From Natrinema sp. CBA1119 (GTDB lineage: Archaea > Halobacteriota > Halobacteria > Halobacteriales > Natrialbaceae), in NCBI RefSeq assembly GCF_002572525.1, contig NZ_PDBS01000001.1, positions 372,001 to 436,000 of the forward strand: 64,000 nt of DNA, read 5' to 3'. This document shows positions 45,746-53,925 of the stretch, piece by piece. The notes beneath the pieces are model-generated. The model saw only the letters and a program-made list of their open reading frames with translations, ran no database searches and was not told where the DNA came from. The stretch's first letter is position 1; every line of letters starts with the position of its first letter. Both the position numbers and the translations under genes were made by a program.

Positions 45746-46127
45746 GTTAACATCCCCCAATGATGGAGGTACGCTACGGAACGTGAAAACGATTGGGTCC
45801 TCTCACACGACGCTTGATAGTATAGTAACAACTGCGACTATTTACACACTGATCGCACAGTCCGCGGTTCTCGCTCGCCGTTCGCATCCCCGCGGTTCTC
45901 GCTCACTCCGTTCGCTCCGAACCGCGCTCGCTCCGAACCGCGCTACTGTCGCGCGATCAGGTGTGCAGTGACTTGCAGCGGCTACTATAGGTTCGCCGAG
46001 GTCCCTTCTGAATTCCGATAAGCGCGGCGCAGTCGCGGAAACACGCCATCACTCGCTCGTCGATATCTCTCGAGACGGGACTAACGGGATCGGTATCGGT
46101 AAGGCGGGCCCCCTCCACAGACCGACC
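45746..46127. other. Intergenic region with GC-rich repeat and a possible promoter
   Basis: The left part holds AT-rich sequence (ATAGTATAGTAACAACTGC) that could carry promoters. The repeat block described separately fills about 45862-45945. The right part includes GGTATCGGTAAGGCGGG, whose TAAGG is about 27 nt before the aroA ATG at 46128. I see no further gene. Confidence 0.6.
45862..45945. repeat. Second copy of the 66-bp GC-rich repeat
   Basis: 45878-45943 matches 35783-35848 with two mismatches. Both have GCGGTTCTCGCTCACTCCG as core and GAACCGCG twice after it. The start GCGGTTC and end GAACCGC are complements, so the unit can form an imperfect hairpin. Confidence 0.85.
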
Positions 46128-47426
46128 ATGAACGTCACTATCACGCCCTCGAGCGTCCGCGGGACGGCGCGAGCACCGCCCTCGAAGAGTTACACGCACC
46201 GGGCGATCCTCGCGGCGGGCTACGCCGACGGGGCGACCGTCCGCGACGCGCTCTGGAGCGCGGACACGCAGGCGACCGCCCGCGCGGTCGAACTCTTCGG
46301 CGGCGACGTCGACCGGTGCGATGACGGCTCCCTCGAGATCGACGGCTTCGACGGCCGACCCGAGGTCCCGGCGGACGTCATCGACTGCGCGAACAGCGGG
46401 ACGACGATGCGACTCGTCACCGCCGCGGCCGCACTCGCGGACGGTACCGCGGTGCTGACGGGCGACGAGTCCCTGCGCTCGCGCCCTCAGGGGCCGCTGC
46501 TCGAGGCACTGACCGATCTCGGCGTTCGAGCCGACAGCACCCGCGGGAACGGGCAGGCCCCGCTGGTCGTCACCGGCCCGCTCGCTGGCGGCGAGCTATC
46601 GATCCCCGGCGACGTCTCCTCGCAGTACATCACCGCCTTGCTGCTGGCCGGTGCAGTCACCGACGAGGGGATTTCGATCGAACTCGAGACCGAACTCAAA
46701 TCCGCGCCGTACGTCGACATCACGCTCGAGGTGCTCGACGACTTCGGCGTCGAGGCGCGGAAGACGGACGCCGGGTTCGCGGTCGACGGCCGGCAGTCCT
46801 ACCGTCCCGCGGGTGGCGACTACGCTGTGCCCGGCGACTTCTCGTCGATCTCGTACCCGCTGGCGGCGGGTGCGATCGCCGGCACCGAGGGCGAGGGCGT
46901 CCGCATCGAGGGCGCTCATCCGAGTGCGCAGGGCGATACCGCGATCGTCGACATCGTCGAGCGGATGGGTGCCGACGTGGACTGGGACCGCGACGCGGGG
47001 ACGATCGATGTTTCGACGGCCGCGCTCTCGGGGATCGAAGTCGACGTCGAGGACACGCCCGATCTGCTCCCGACGATCGCCACCCTCGGTGCGGTCGCGG
47101 AGGGCGACACGCACATCGCGAACGCGGAGCACGTCCGGTACAAGGAGACCGACCGCGTGAGCGCGATGGCCGAAGAGTTGGGCAAAATGGGCGTCGAAAC
47201 GACCGAGGAACGGGACTCGCTGACGGTCCACGGCGGCGACTCGAGCCTCTCGGGAGCGACCGTCTCCGGACGCGACGACCACCGGATCATCATGGCGCTC
47301 GCGCTCGCGGGACTGGTCGCCGACGGCGAGACCACCATCGAAGGGGCCGACCACGTCGACGTCTCGTTCCCGGGTTTCTTCGGGATGCTCGAGGAGTTAG
47401 GGGTCGGACTCGAGCGACTGGAGTAA
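46128..47426 (+). CDS. aroA: 3-phosphoshikimate 1-carboxyvinyltransferase (EPSP synthase)
   Basis: 432 residues with EPSP synthase motifs: [20 protein letters not shown] (phosphate and PEP-binding), [32 protein letters not shown] and [19 protein letters not shown]. It makes EPSP for aromatic amino acids in the shikimate pathway; aroC, the next enzyme, lies about 5 kb away on the same strand but not in an operon. All catalytic motifs are intact. A TATA-like TAAGG lies about 27 nt before the ATG. Confidence 0.95.
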   Translation: MNVTITPSSVRGTARAPPSKSYTHRAILAAGYADGATVRDALWSADTQATARAVELFGGDVDRCDDGSLEIDGFDGRPEVPADVIDCANSGTTMRLVTAAAALADGTAVLTGDESLRSRPQGPLLEALTDLGVRADSTRGNGQAPLVVTGPLAGGELSIPGDVSSQYITALLLAGAVTDEGISIELETELKSAPYVDITLEVLDDFGVEARKTDAGFAVDGRQSYRPAGGDYAVPGDFSSISYPLAAGAIAGTEGEGVRIEGAHPSAQGDTAIVDIVERMGADVDWDRDAGTIDVSTAALSGIEVDVEDTPDLLPTIATLGAVAEGDTHIANAEHVRYKETDRVSAMAEELGKMGVETTEERDSLTVHGGDSSLSGATVSGRDDHRIIMALALAGLVADGETTIEGADHVDVSFPGFFGMLEELGVGLERLE

Positions 47427-47488
47427 GCTCTCGGAAGCGCCGTCACCGCCTGCTCGTCGGCCACGCCGGTTGCCCTCCGACAGAGATA

Positions 47489-47497
47489 GTTTTTTAA
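47489..47497 (+). promoter_or_regulatory. TATA-like box of the thiolase gene (leaderless transcript)
   Basis: GTTTTTTAA is centred about 28 nt before the ATG at 47522. A second AT block (TTATATAC) directly abuts the start codon. Confidence 0.5.
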
Positions 47498-47521
47498 CCC
47501 CTCGAAAAATGATTATATACA

Positions 47522-48664
47522 ATGGCAAGCAATACGCCGGTAATCGTTAGCGCTGTTAGGACGGCACAGGGGAGAGAAGACGGTGCGCTCGCGGACGTCC
47601 GGAGCGAAGATCTCTCGATTCCGCTAGTCGACGAGATGCTCGCCGAGACGGGCGTCGACGGCGAGGATGTCGACGACCTGATGTGGGGCTGTGCCCAGCA
47701 GCGAGCCGAACAGCGGACGAACATCGCGCGACAGATCGCGCTCTTCTCGGAACTCGGCGAAGGGGTTCCGGCGACGACCGTCGACCGGCAGTGTGCCTCC
47801 TCGGCGCAGGCGATCATCAGCGCCGCGGACTCGATCGCCGCGGGACGCCATCACGCGGTCATCGCCGGCGGCGTCGAGAGCATGAGCCGCGTCAAAATGG
47901 GGGCCGCCGACAGCGGCGAGATGTACCCCGGACTCGACGAGGAGTACGGCATGCGGAACCTCCAGATGGGGATGACGGCCGAGAAGGTCGCCGAGCAGCA
48001 CGATATCTCCCGGGCGGAACAGGACGAGTACGGCGCACGGAGCCAGCAGCGCGCGGTCGAGGCCACCGAGGAGGGGAAGTTCGACGACGAGATCGTCCCC
48101 ATCGAGACCGACGAGGGGGTCCACGACGAGGACGAGGGCCTGCGTCCCGGAACGACTACCGAAACGCTCGCCGAACTGCCGACCGTATTCAAGGAAGACG
48201 GCACCGTCACGCCCGGTAACGCCTCCCAGATCGCCGACGGCGCGGCCGGTGTCCTGCTGACCAGCCGAGAATTCGCCGATGAGAACGACCTCGAGGTCCT
48301 CGCCGAGGTCGGGACCAGCTACGTCGCGGGCGTCGATCCGACCGTCATGGGCGTCGGCCCGGTCCCCGCCACCGAGGGCCTGCTCGAGCGAGCGGACCGC
48401 GAGATCGACGACTATGGCCTCGTCGAGATCAACGAAGCGTTCGCCAGTCAGACGCTGTACTCCCAGCGCGAACTCGGGATTCCGGACGATCAGCTCAACG
48501 TCAACGGCGGCGCGATCGCGATCGGGCACCCGCTGGGGTGTTCCGGCGCGCGCCTGCCGGTGACGCTCGTCCACGAGATGAACCGCCGCGGGGTCGACCG
48601 CGGGATCGCGACCGAGTGCGTCGGATTCGGACAGGGAGCGGCGATCGAGTTCGAACTGCCCTGA
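47522..48664 (+). CDS. Thiolase family protein (acetyl-CoA C-acetyltransferase type)
   Basis: 380 residues with thiolase active-site motifs: the acylated Cys91 in VDRQCASSAQAI, the His in GGAIAIGHPLGCSGAR and the second Cys in TECVGFGQGAAIE. NEAFA is also present. These enzymes make or split acetoacetyl-CoA and longer 3-ketoacyl-CoA. The absence of a partner hydroxyacyl-CoA dehydrogenase nearby leaves its direction open. A T-run after the stop may end the transcript. Confidence 0.93.
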   Translation: MASNTPVIVSAVRTAQGREDGALADVRSEDLSIPLVDEMLAETGVDGEDVDDLMWGCAQQRAEQRTNIARQIALFSELGEGVPATTVDRQCASSAQAIISAADSIAAGRHHAVIAGGVESMSRVKMGAADSGEMYPGLDEEYGMRNLQMGMTAEKVAEQHDISRAEQDEYGARSQQRAVEATEEGKFDDEIVPIETDEGVHDEDEGLRPGTTTETLAELPTVFKEDGTVTPGNASQIADGAAGVLLTSREFADENDLEVLAEVGTSYVAGVDPTVMGVGPVPATEGLLERADREIDDYGLVEINEAFASQTLYSQRELGIPDDQLNVNGGAIAIGHPLGCSGARLPVTLVHEMNRRGVDRGIATECVGFGQGAAIEFELP

Positions 48665-48678
48665 GACGCTCACCCTGA

Positions 48679-48687
48679 GTTTTTTTG
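48679..48687 (+). terminator. T-rich terminator after the thiolase gene
   Basis: Seven T in a row start 16 nt after the stop codon at 48664, within otherwise GC-rich sequence. This is the form of an archaeal intrinsic terminator. Confidence 0.45.
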
Positions 48688-48689
48688 GT

Positions 48690-48780
48690 CGCTTCGCGAA
48701 CGAAGGCGGTGAGAACTGCGAGCGACAAGCGAAACGAAACGTAGCCGCGGTGGTGTGCGGCGACTCCGTTCGAACTGCCC
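48690..48780. repeat. Degenerate GC-rich repeat related to the 35.8 and 45.9 kb units
   Basis: The stretch contains GCTTCGCGAACGAAGGCGG, GAGAACTGCGAGCGACAAGC and GAAACG, resembling the complement of the GCGGTTCTCGCTC units. The match is loose and there is no gene in it. Confidence 0.4.
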
Positions 48781-48788
48781 GGAGCGGG

Positions 48789-49220
48789 TCACTCGTGTAG
48801 TTCTCGGATTCGGTTTTCGAGACGCTCCAGGACGCTGAAAAGGACCCCGAGGTGATGGGCTAACTCGAGCGACGAGGATTCGACAGGTGACGACGCGTCC
48901 GGGGGAGGATGGTAATGCTCCCGAGGGGCGGTCGGTTTCGGATGTCGATCCCATCGGCACTGCCAGGTTCGGTCTTCGTGCGTCTCGAGATACTGAATCG
49001 TATAGTCTCCGCCGACGAACCAGCGTACGTCGAAGCGACTTTCACTCACGGCTGCTGGATACCGCGTCTCGTCGAGCCGGAGTTCGAGGACCCTCGGGGA
49101 GAGTGAATCGGGTCGAAACTCCCAGTTCGAAACGAGCGAATGCGTGGCTGTCCGCTGTGCGAGTACCTCGAGCGTCGGGACATCGAGTGGACCGCTCGGT
49201 CCCTCTTCTCGTTCGGCCAC
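48789..49220 (-). CDS. TumE-like protein, possible toxin
   Basis: 143 residues from a GTG at 49220. The strand-rich middle (VLELRLDETRYPAAVSESRF) leads to TIQYLETHEDRTWQCRWDRH, a Pro/His segment (PREHYHPPP) and a helical tail. A R-W-D-x-H-P followed by a His/Pro-rich loop recalls the TumE (DUF6516) toxin family. It starts 3 bp after the stop of a HTH gene, the usual antitoxin-toxin layout. The family match is by eye and the toxin role is inferred. Confidence 0.55.
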   Translation of the reverse strand: MAEREEGPSGPLDVPTLEVLAQRTATHSLVSNWEFRPDSLSPRVLELRLDETRYPAAVSESRFDVRWFVGGDYTIQYLETHEDRTWQCRWDRHPKPTAPREHYHPPPDASSPVESSSLELAHHLGVLFSVLERLENRIRELHE

Positions 49221-49223
49221 GTT

Positions 49224-49748
49224 TCAAACCTTCACCTGACCGTCAGAGGACGACTCCGCTCGCTGGACGGCCCGTTTCAGGAGTGTGATGTCCCGTCGGG
49301 TCGTCCGCCACTCCGTGAGGTCCTCCCAGCGGTCGTGGAGGGTCTCGTGATCCTCGATCGAGTCGTCTGCGACGACGGCATCCGGATCGGGGACGCCGTA
49401 TTTCTCCTGGAGTTTCCGATCCGCTTCGATGAGGTCCTCGAGGCGAGCGCGAAGGTCGCTCGCGCTGTGGTCGCGTGCGAGCGTCTCGATGCGTTTCCAC
49501 CGAAAGTACGATGGATTCCGCTGGTACAGTGCCGGCCGCTCGTTCGATCGGTCCGCGATTCCCATCTCGGCGAGTTGCTCGAGCGCTCGACGAGCACCGT
49601 TTTCGGAACAGTCTGCCCATGCTGCGAACTGCTGTGCAGACACGGGTTCGGTGGTTCCGACGAGGACGTCGTAGACTCGCTGAAACGTCGTCCGATCCGT
49701 CTTCCACCCTTCCGTCGGCGGCTCCGCGGGCGCTGGACGATCCGTCAT
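49224..49748 (-). CDS. Winged-helix protein, possible antitoxin/regulator
   Basis: 174 residues. An HTH sits at about 30-75 (VYDVLVGTTEPVSAQQFAAW, CSENGARRALEQLAEMGIAD), followed by a coiled-coil-like helix (SDLRARLEDLIEADRKLQEK). It has no sensor domain. It is the upstream partner of the TumE-like gene, 3 bp apart, and an AT-rich block (ACTCATATATC) sits about 25 nt before the ATG. It may repress its own operon. Confidence 0.72.
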   Translation of the reverse strand: MTDRPAPAEPPTEGWKTDRTTFQRVYDVLVGTTEPVSAQQFAAWADCSENGARRALEQLAEMGIADRSNERPALYQRNPSYFRWKRIETLARDHSASDLRARLEDLIEADRKLQEKYGVPDPDAVVADDSIEDHETLHDRWEDLTEWRTTRRDITLLKRAVQRAESSSDGQVKV

Positions 49749-49928
49749 TGTCTCGACTTCGAGCGACTAACTCATATATCTTCTCTCGAGAATAGATATG
49801 CGCGCTACTGCCCGGTATACCGAAAATAGATAGGTGAAACTGTCTCTCCGAGAACGTTCTCGAGAACGGGGGAGCGCTCGAAGAGCGTCTGCCCGTCGAG
49901 CGTTTCCAAAGCGAAACACGGGTAACAT

Positions 49929-49958
49929 CTCCCCTCCCCGGCGTGAACGCCGGGGAGG
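49929..49958. repeat. Strong GC hairpin with TGAA loop
   Basis: CTCCCCGGCG and CGCCGGGGAG are exact complements around TGAA, flanked by further purine/pyrimidine complement. It lies just past the stop codon of the DICT gene and may end its transcript. Similar hairpins are known at the ends of IS200/IS605-type elements, but no transposase is seen here. Confidence 0.65.
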
Positions 49959-49961
49959 ATG

Positions 49962-50693
49962 TCATGAGACGTCGTACGTCGTCTCGAGATACGTAACGAG
50001 TTCGTCGACCATCGACGGGTCGTACGTCCAGAAGCCGTAGAATTCGCCGTCTCGTCGTTCCTCGGCGAGTAACGCACAGGATTCCATCTCGGTGTCACCG
50101 CCATCGAACGCCACGAACCAGAACTCGCCGAGCTCGCTGCCCGGTTTGGACACGACCGTCATGCCGTCGAGCGCCGCTCTGTTCCACGCGTCGTTGAGGA
50201 AGACTGCCACCGCGAGCGAGCCGTGGCTCCCCAGTCGTTCGTAGACCGCAGTCTGTGCGGCGAGCGCCGCCGCTCGCTGGAACCCCGTATACAGCCGGCC
50301 GGAACCGACGCGCCACGCCCGCTCTTCGATTTCGCGAGCTGTGGCCACCATCTGACGGCGATCGTAGGTGGTAAACAGCGTGTTCTCGAGGAAATCGAAC
50401 AGTTCCGCTCGGTCGTAATCGGCGTCGGCGAGTTCCCAGGGCGGATGGATTTGTGGCGAGAGAATCGCGCGAAACTGGTCGATCCCCAGCGCGCCGCGGA
50501 ACTCGCCGTCGGCGCTCCGAACGATCACGAACCCCGAATCGTCGAGCGAGCCGAGCGATCGGTGGACCACGTCGACGTTCCGCGTCTCGAACTGGCGTCC
50601 GAGTTCCGCGCTGATCGCGTCGTCGTCCGCGTAGACCTCGAGCGTTTTCCGCTGTCGTTCGATCCGCTCGATGAGGGTTCCGAGCGAGTTCAT
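49962..50693 (-). CDS. DICT-domain sensory protein
   Basis: 243 residues matching the DICT (DIguanylate cyclases and Two-component) domain: LGTLIERIERQRKTLEVYAD at the start, DSGFVIVRSADGEFRGALGI, TYDRRQMVATAREIEERAWR, and GSLAVAVFLNDAWNRAALDG. No kinase, cyclase or membrane part is attached, so it is a stand-alone sensor-like protein. Its ATG overlaps the stop of the upstream HTH gene (ATGA). The two probably form a sensory pair. The ligand is unknown. Confidence 0.85.
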   Translation of the reverse strand: MNSLGTLIERIERQRKTLEVYADDDAISAELGRQFETRNVDVVHRSLGSLDDSGFVIVRSADGEFRGALGIDQFRAILSPQIHPPWELADADYDRAELFDFLENTLFTTYDRRQMVATAREIEERAWRVGSGRLYTGFQRAAALAAQTAVYERLGSHGSLAVAVFLNDAWNRAALDGMTVVSKPGSELGEFWFVAFDGGDTEMESCALLAEERRDGEFYGFWTYDPSMVDELVTYLETTYDVS

Positions 50694-51061
50694 GGCGGTG
50701 GATCGGTTACTCCCATGGCGTCGGTGACTGCGGTCGGGATCGCTGCGTCGGTGACGGCGTTCGTCCCGGAGTCGAACGCGATGAACCCCAGTGCGTCGAT
50801 CCGGGGGAGTATCGCGTGATACAACCGAATTCGGATCGGATTCCGATCGGCCGGCGTCGCGATCGTCGCTCGGTCGCTCGCGTCCTTGGCCGCGAGGACG
50901 TCCGCGAGCTCCTCGACCGTCGGCGTCGGGTTGTCGTGAAGATAGATGAGCGCGTAGCGGGCGTGCCGATCCGCGAGCAGACGGAATACGTCATCGACCG
51001 GGAGCTCACCGGCCGCTGTGTCGAGGGCGAACGGGTCGGGTTCGAACTCGTCGTTGCCCAT
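50690..51061 (-). CDS. Small winged-helix protein (DUF7344-like)
   Basis: 123 residues with an acidic lead (MGNDEFEPDPFALDT) and a winged HTH: DDVFRLLADRHARYALIYLH, PTVEELADVL, and the wing IRIRLYHAILPRIDALGFIA. The layout matches small haloarchaeal regulators found beside DICT proteins. Co-translation with the DICT gene suggests HTH output for a DICT input. Confidence 0.78.
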   Translation of the reverse strand: MGNDEFEPDPFALDTAAGELPVDDVFRLLADRHARYALIYLHDNPTPTVEELADVLAAKDASDRATIATPADRNPIRIRLYHAILPRIDALGFIAFDSGTNAVTDAAIPTAVTDAMGVTDPPP

Positions 51062-51126
51062 TCGGTTATCGTACGAGATCTGTACTGAAATAGCTGTACG
51101 GTGATGGGGCGCTCGAGCGAGTTCGA

Positions 51127-52263
51127 TTACGGCCAGTCGACCGTTTCGCCGGAGCCGGCGGCGATAGAGACGGTGCCGCTGTCGACGGGGATACCGCTTT
51201 GATTGGAGACGGAGACGGTGACGTCGTACGTGTCCCCGTTGACACCGCCCTGTCGGTTATTCGCCGACGGATAGCTGACTGTCCCGGTCGGTGCCGCATC
51301 GTTCGTTTCCGTGGCATCCGACCAGGCGTGTTCGGTGTTGTCGAAACCGACGGTGACCTCCCCGAATTCCTCGCCCGGATCGACTTCGTAATCGACGGTG
51401 AACCGATTGTTCGTATGCAGGACGTCGTTCGTGACGGTGAATCCGACGAGCGTCGGATCGCCTTCGTCAGCGAGATCGTCGCCCGGCGGGTTCGAACCGT
51501 CGGCGGTCGTCGTGACCACCGTGGAACAATCGGTGACCTCGCCGGAGGCGTCGTAGACCCGAAACCGGAACTCGTAGGTATCGCCGGCAGCGCCACCGTC
51601 AGTGCCCCCTCCCGGCGGATACGAGACGGTCTGCTCCGGGCCACTCTCGGTGTACGTCGTCGTGCCGATGTGACCGGCGTCGAGGTTCTCGACCTCGAGC
51701 TCCACCCGGTCGAAGTTCGGAAGTCGGCTCACGCGGTAGGAGATCGTAAACGCGGCGTTGGTGTTCCGCGAATCGTCACGAATTTGGTGTTTGAACGCCG
51801 GACCAGCGGTGACCGTAACGCGGCGTTCCAGTGAGACGCTCAGCGTCTCGTTCGATGCGACGACGTCGAACGCCAGCGCGTCGCTCCCGGTCGGGCTGTC
51901 GGCATCGACGGAGACGAAGACGGACCGAGTCGCTCCGCTCTCGATCGAGAGGGCGGACGGCGAGAGCGTCCCCTGACCGGAGTTCGAGAGCGAAAGCGAG
52001 ACGTCGATTGTGTCGCTCGTGTTATTCGTCAGGGCGACCATATTCTGGTCGGCCGTACCGGCCCGCACCGACGAAGCGATGTCGAGTCCGAGCAACGCGC
52101 TGCCGTCCTCGGTCGCGTTCATCGAGACGGCCCGGCTCGCGCCGAGCTGTGAGAACGCTCCCGTCCCACCGAAAAGCAAGAGTCCGCCGCCGACGAGCGA
52201 TCCCGTCGCGAGAAACCGGCGTCTCGTACTCCCCCCTCGAGATCGCCGACGGCGTCGTCCCAT
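51127..52263 (-). CDS. Tat-exported surface protein with Ig-like repeats
   Basis: 378 residues. The signal RRRRRSRGGSTRRRFLATGS then GGGLLLFGGTGAFS has twin arginine and a hydrophobic stretch. The body is Thr/Ser/Gly-rich with repeated strand-rich units (TVSYPPGGG and TVSYPSANN recur in about 100-residue copies), suggesting two Ig-like domains. No membrane anchor or catalytic motif is seen. It is likely a secreted or wall protein. Three copies of a 16-bp repeat lie between it and aroC. Confidence 0.75.
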   Translation of the reverse strand: MGRRRRRSRGGSTRRRFLATGSLVGGGLLLFGGTGAFSQLGASRAVSMNATEDGSALLGLDIASSVRAGTADQNMVALTNNTSDTIDVSLSLSNSGQGTLSPSALSIESGATRSVFVSVDADSPTGSDALAFDVVASNETLSVSLERRVTVTAGPAFKHQIRDDSRNTNAAFTISYRVSRLPNFDRVELEVENLDAGHIGTTTYTESGPEQTVSYPPGGGTDGGAAGDTYEFRFRVYDASGEVTDCSTVVTTTADGSNPPGDDLADEGDPTLVGFTVTNDVLHTNNRFTVDYEVDPGEEFGEVTVGFDNTEHAWSDATETNDAAPTGTVSYPSANNRQGGVNGDTYDVTVSVSNQSGIPVDSGTVSIAAGSGETVDWP

Positions 52264-52366
52264 TAAATACCAGTACGATTGTATGACTCCGATGGTGATG
52301 AGTGTGTCGGCGGCCCGGAACTGAAGCGACGCGGAGGAACGATCCGCCGTCGACCCGGTCCGAGCC

Positions 52367-52413
52367 TTCGATAGTCAGCGAGTTCGATAGTCAGCGAGTT
52401 CGATAGTCAGCGA
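52367..52413. repeat. Three tandem copies of a 16-bp unit
   Basis: The unit TTCGATAGTCAGCGAG occurs at 52367, 52383 and 52399 in a row, the last incomplete by one base. It lies 60-107 bp before the aroC ATG and past the start of the divergent secreted-protein gene. It may be an expanded spacer or a binding-site array. Confidence 0.85.
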
Positions 52414-52473
52414 TCTCGGACGCCCTGCGTGAATCCTGCACCGCTAAGTGGCCCCGCCACCGAGGACGTGGTA

Positions 52474-53625
52474 ATGAACGGCAACCGCTTCGGTCGCCTC
52501 TTTCAGGTGACCACGTTCGGCGAGAGTCACGGAGAGGCGATGGGCTGTACGGTTTCGGGCTGTCCCGCCGGCCTCGAGCTATCGGCGGAGGACATCCAGG
52601 CGGACCTCGACCGTCGAAAGCCGGGGCAGTCGATGATCACGACCAGCCGCGGCGAACCCGACGCGGTCTCGATCAAGTCCGGGATTCAGGACGGCTACAC
52701 GACCGGGACGCCGATCGGACTGGTCATCCAGAATAAGGACGCCCGCTCGGGCAAGTACGAGCCCTTCATCACCGCACCCCGACCGAGCCACGGTGACTTC
52801 ACCTACTCGGCGAAGTTCGGGACGCGAAACTGGGGCGGCGGCGGCCGCTCGTCGGCTCGCGAGACGGTCAACTGGGTCGCCGCGGGAGCGATCGCGAAGA
52901 AACTGCTCGCTCAACAGGGGATCGAGCTCACGGCCCACGTCAACCAGATCGGCGACATCGAGGCCCCTGAGGTGGACTTCGAGGAGATCGTGGCGCACTC
53001 GGAGGAAAACGACGTCCGCTGTGCTCATCCGGAGACCGCCGAGCGGATGCAAGAACTGATCGCGGAGTACCAGGAGGAAGGCGACTCCATCGGCGGCAGC
53101 ATCTACTTCGAGGCGCAGGGCGTCCCCGTCGGCCTCGGCGCGCCCCGCTTCGACTCGCTGTCCGCGCGACTGGGACAGGCGATGATGGCGGTGCCCGCCA
53201 CGACGGCCTTCGAGTTCGGTCTCGGTACCGACGCGGCCGAGTGGACCGGCAAGGAGCGCAACGACGACTGGGAGTTCGACGGTGAGGGGAATCCAACGCC
53301 GGTCGAGAACGACCACGGCGGGATTCAGGGCGGCATCTCGAGCGGCGAGCCGATCTACGGCGAAGTGACGCTGCACGCGCCCACGTCGATCCCGAAGTCC
53401 CAGCAGACCGCGGACTGGGAGACCGGCGAACTCAAAGAGGAGAAAGTCATCGGCCGCCACGACCCCGTTCTCCCGCCACGAGGTGTCCCCGTCGTCGAGG
53501 CGATGCTCGCCCTGACCCTGGTGGACTTCATGCTGCTGTCGGGCCGGCTCAACCCCGACCGCGTCGACGATCAGCCCGGAGAGTACGACACTGACTATCA
53601 CCCGAGCAGTCCGCGCAACGAGTAG
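52474..53625 (+). CDS. aroC: Chorismate synthase
   Basis: 383 residues with chorismate synthase signatures: GESHGEAMGCTVSGCPAGL, GRSSARETVNWVAAGAIA and the C-terminal RHDPVLPPRGVPVVEAMLAL. It uses reduced FMN to turn EPSP into chorismate, the step after aroA. The ATG at 52474 is chosen; the in-frame ATG at 52429 lies on the probable promoter (GCTAAGTG about 28 nt before 52474). Confidence 0.95.
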   Translation: MNGNRFGRLFQVTTFGESHGEAMGCTVSGCPAGLELSAEDIQADLDRRKPGQSMITTSRGEPDAVSIKSGIQDGYTTGTPIGLVIQNKDARSGKYEPFITAPRPSHGDFTYSAKFGTRNWGGGGRSSARETVNWVAAGAIAKKLLAQQGIELTAHVNQIGDIEAPEVDFEEIVAHSEENDVRCAHPETAERMQELIAEYQEEGDSIGGSIYFEAQGVPVGLGAPRFDSLSARLGQAMMAVPATTAFEFGLGTDAAEWTGKERNDDWEFDGEGNPTPVENDHGGIQGGISSGEPIYGEVTLHAPTSIPKSQQTADWETGELKEEKVIGRHDPVLPPRGVPVVEAMLALTLVDFMLLSGRLNPDRVDDQPGEYDTDYHPSSPRNE

Positions 53626-53925
53626 CTCGCCGGTCGGGAAGCACGCACTCGATTCTGTTTCGTGGACGGAGACGGTATAGTGAGTCGATAGCAGACAAGA
53701 GAGAACCAATCGACGCTGTCTCCTTCCGATTCGTCAGACACCTACGGAAGGAAAGTACCTGATACACACGAATTGAACACGGAACGTTCTAGCAGATATT
53801 GGTCAGTGTCATTGAGTTGTGCGAAATACAGAGCGGGAATCTTGCATCCAATGACGGCAAAATGCCACAAGAATAGACATAGTTATACACCAATGTATAT
53901 TTGTGTGCGGTGACGATGGGGAACT
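53626..53925. other. Lower-GC intergenic region before the acquired-looking gene
   Basis: The GC content drops along this 300-bp gap. It ends in AGTTATACACCAATGTATATTTGTG, whose GTATATTT lies about 28 nt before the ATG at 53926. I see no RNA gene. A leftward frame (53809-54291) is antisense to the methyltransferase gene and is not supported. Confidence 0.55.

Noticed and set aside
52367-52413. Tandem 16-bp units as a CRISPR array
   Set aside because: Units follow each other without spacers and no cas gene is in the window.
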